Source: Taenia hydatigena (lineage: Eukaryota > Platyhelminthes > Cestoda > Cyclophyllidea > Taeniidae). From it: 64,000 bases of DNA. The stretch is from assembly GCA_036345935.2 (NCBI GenBank), contig JADWOT020000008.1, forward strand, positions 14,028,655-14,092,654, written 5' to 3'. A model generated the notes under the pieces. It saw only the letters and a list, made by a program, of their open reading frames with translations. It was not told where the DNA came from and made no database searches. Position numbers and translations under genes: made by a program. Shown piece by piece: positions 62,688 to 64,000 of the stretch. The number at the start of each line of letters is the position of its first letter. Position 1 is the stretch's first letter.

Positions 62688-64000
62688 CTATGCCAACGAT
62701 GCAAACAAGATAGGTGATTTCTCAAAACCAGCTGCTACAGCATATTTCTGGGCAATTTAGAAGCAGTTAGAAAATAAAAATTCGAACTTCTGATCTACCA
62801 AGGGCTTAAAAAGTCAATAACCAGCCCTCCTGAACGTTAATGATAAATTTCTTCTGCTTATAGTAACAACGCGGTAGCAACAGCAAGCCAGCCTGATCTA
62901 AACGAAGTCCAACTCTGATTTCATTAGCTGACTACCAAATATTGCCGCTGCAGAAGGAAAATACCTTCTGTGAGTGGTCAAATTTGAGGAGATTCAATAA
63001 TTGCCCACGGATCAAGACCAGGACTAAACGGATTTATATTAACCAGAGGCCGCAGTATTAATCCTCCCATTGCAGCTTTTCGGAAATGTTGCTACAAAAA
63101 TGCCGTCCAGTCATTAGCACTACCTTCCGGGTAGATTATTCACAGATCCAGTTAGCTTTGCAGAGGAAGAAATATCTATGATCAGCCCTGTCCCGTAATC
63201 GATGGAAGTTTATACCGAGATTCCCTACAATCGAAGCATAAAAATGCGCAAGATAGCAAAGCGGGACTTCAGAAGCGAGATGTAGTGAGGTCATTGCTTA
63301 ATGGGAGAACCGTCAAGACAAGATAGAGGTTAACCTCAGTGACCTTTGGACGCATACATGTTTGCACCCGTCAAGATAAGAGACCTGAAACAAACACAAA
63401 TGAGTTGAAGACGCGGTCACAACCCACCAACTGCTTCCAAGAGATCTGTGGGAGAAAGAAGGCAACTGCTAATGCTTGCAGAGATCGATGAAGATCAAAT
63501 GGAGATGTGCAACTTTTAGAAAGGGATAACCTTAAATTATGTTGAGACAATAAACACGATTACCAGCTGTCACCAAATCCTTTTCGCTCGCGATGCAAAC
63601 CTGCTGCGGATTCCACTTTAAAACAGCGTTTTGTCGCTTGAGAAAAGAAAAAATCTTTTATTTCTAAAAGAATTGATCATGCGATTGTGTGTGTCAGGAA
63701 AGAGGTGATGATATCACTTTTGGCCTGAAAAGACCACCAGGGAATGAGGTGAGTACAGTACTAAAATCTTCTCACGGTTACACTGTGCAAGAGCCTAAGG
63801 TCATGCGTAAACGGAATTTCCTGCCGACCAATCCATCAGTCCCAGATGTTTCCGAAGCAGTTTTCTTTTTAGCACATACTCAAATTGTATTGTAATGAGT
63901 AGATAGAACTCAGCTTGACTTGCTGCTTGACATTCAGCAGGTGAACAAATACACACACATACCTATACTTAATCCAAGCATATTCTTCGAAGGCAAAGTG
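62688..64000. other. Intron of the CHD4-like gene, no exon recognised
   Basis: The acceptor of the exon starting at 62687 lies at 62688-62689, so the bases to the right are intronic at least at first. Upstream CHD4 exons (for example the family's LAKAKRIRK segment) were looked for on the - strand but not found. They probably lie outside the window. A short + strand open frame at 63689-63895 has no family resemblance. Confidence 0.5.

Noticed and set aside
1..64000. CRISPR arrays, bacterial defence genes or phage elements
   Set aside because: All recognised genes are intron-bearing metazoan families. No regularly spaced repeats or prokaryotic gene signals were seen.

Overview
This is a eukaryotic nuclear window, most probably from a parasitic flatworm. 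A cestode of the Taenia/Echinococcus type is my best guess; this is an inference, not something a marker gene proves. The reasons are protein-coding genes split by many GT-AG introns, a recurrent class of tiny introns of 30-45 bp mixed with introns of 0.3-2.3 kb, a density of about one gene per 10-15 kb, and the standard genetic code. There are no bacterial operons, CRISPR arrays or prokaryotic mobile elements. I see no tRNA or rRNA gene.

Five genes can be read exon by exon, with reading phase matching across every junction I list. (1) + strand, 2453-15158: a BAG6/Scythe orthologue, 15 exons, about 1272 aa, with an N-terminal ubiquitin-like domain and a C-terminal BAG6-type domain. (2) - strand, 26714-18696: an orthologue of STKLD1, a degenerate kinase domain followed by armadillo-like helices, 16 exons, about 706 aa. 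(3) + strand, 28783-31384: the ribosome biogenesis factor NOP53 (GLTSCR2), 6 exons, about 303 aa. (4) + strand, 32830-51149: a neuropathy target esterase (PNPLA6/7, Swiss cheese family), 20 exons plus one duplicated alternative exon, about 1628 aa, with transmembrane anchor, cyclic-nucleotide-binding-like domains and a patatin phospholipase domain. (5) - strand, 62687-58167: the C-terminal third of a CHD3/4/5 (Mi-2) chromatin remodeller whose upstream exons lie beyond the right edge.

Genes 2 and 3 are divergent and share a 2.1 kb interval that holds a long imperfect inverted repeat. Genes 4 and 5 are convergent and separated by about 7 kb without a recognisable gene. The genes are unrelated housekeeping functions (membrane-protein triage, ribosome assembly, lysophospholipid turnover, chromatin); no shared pathway is evident.

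The most interesting signal is in the esterase gene. The 117-bp exon that carries the catalytic aspartate is present twice in tandem (44441-44557 and 44832-44948). The copies have identical length and phase, intact frames, 24 of 39 identical residues, and 14 silent differences among those identical residues. This is the pattern expected of an alternative exon pair kept by selection. Second is the complete flatworm STKLD1, whose catalytic loop reads HRA-IHPRN and so is predicted to be catalytically dead.
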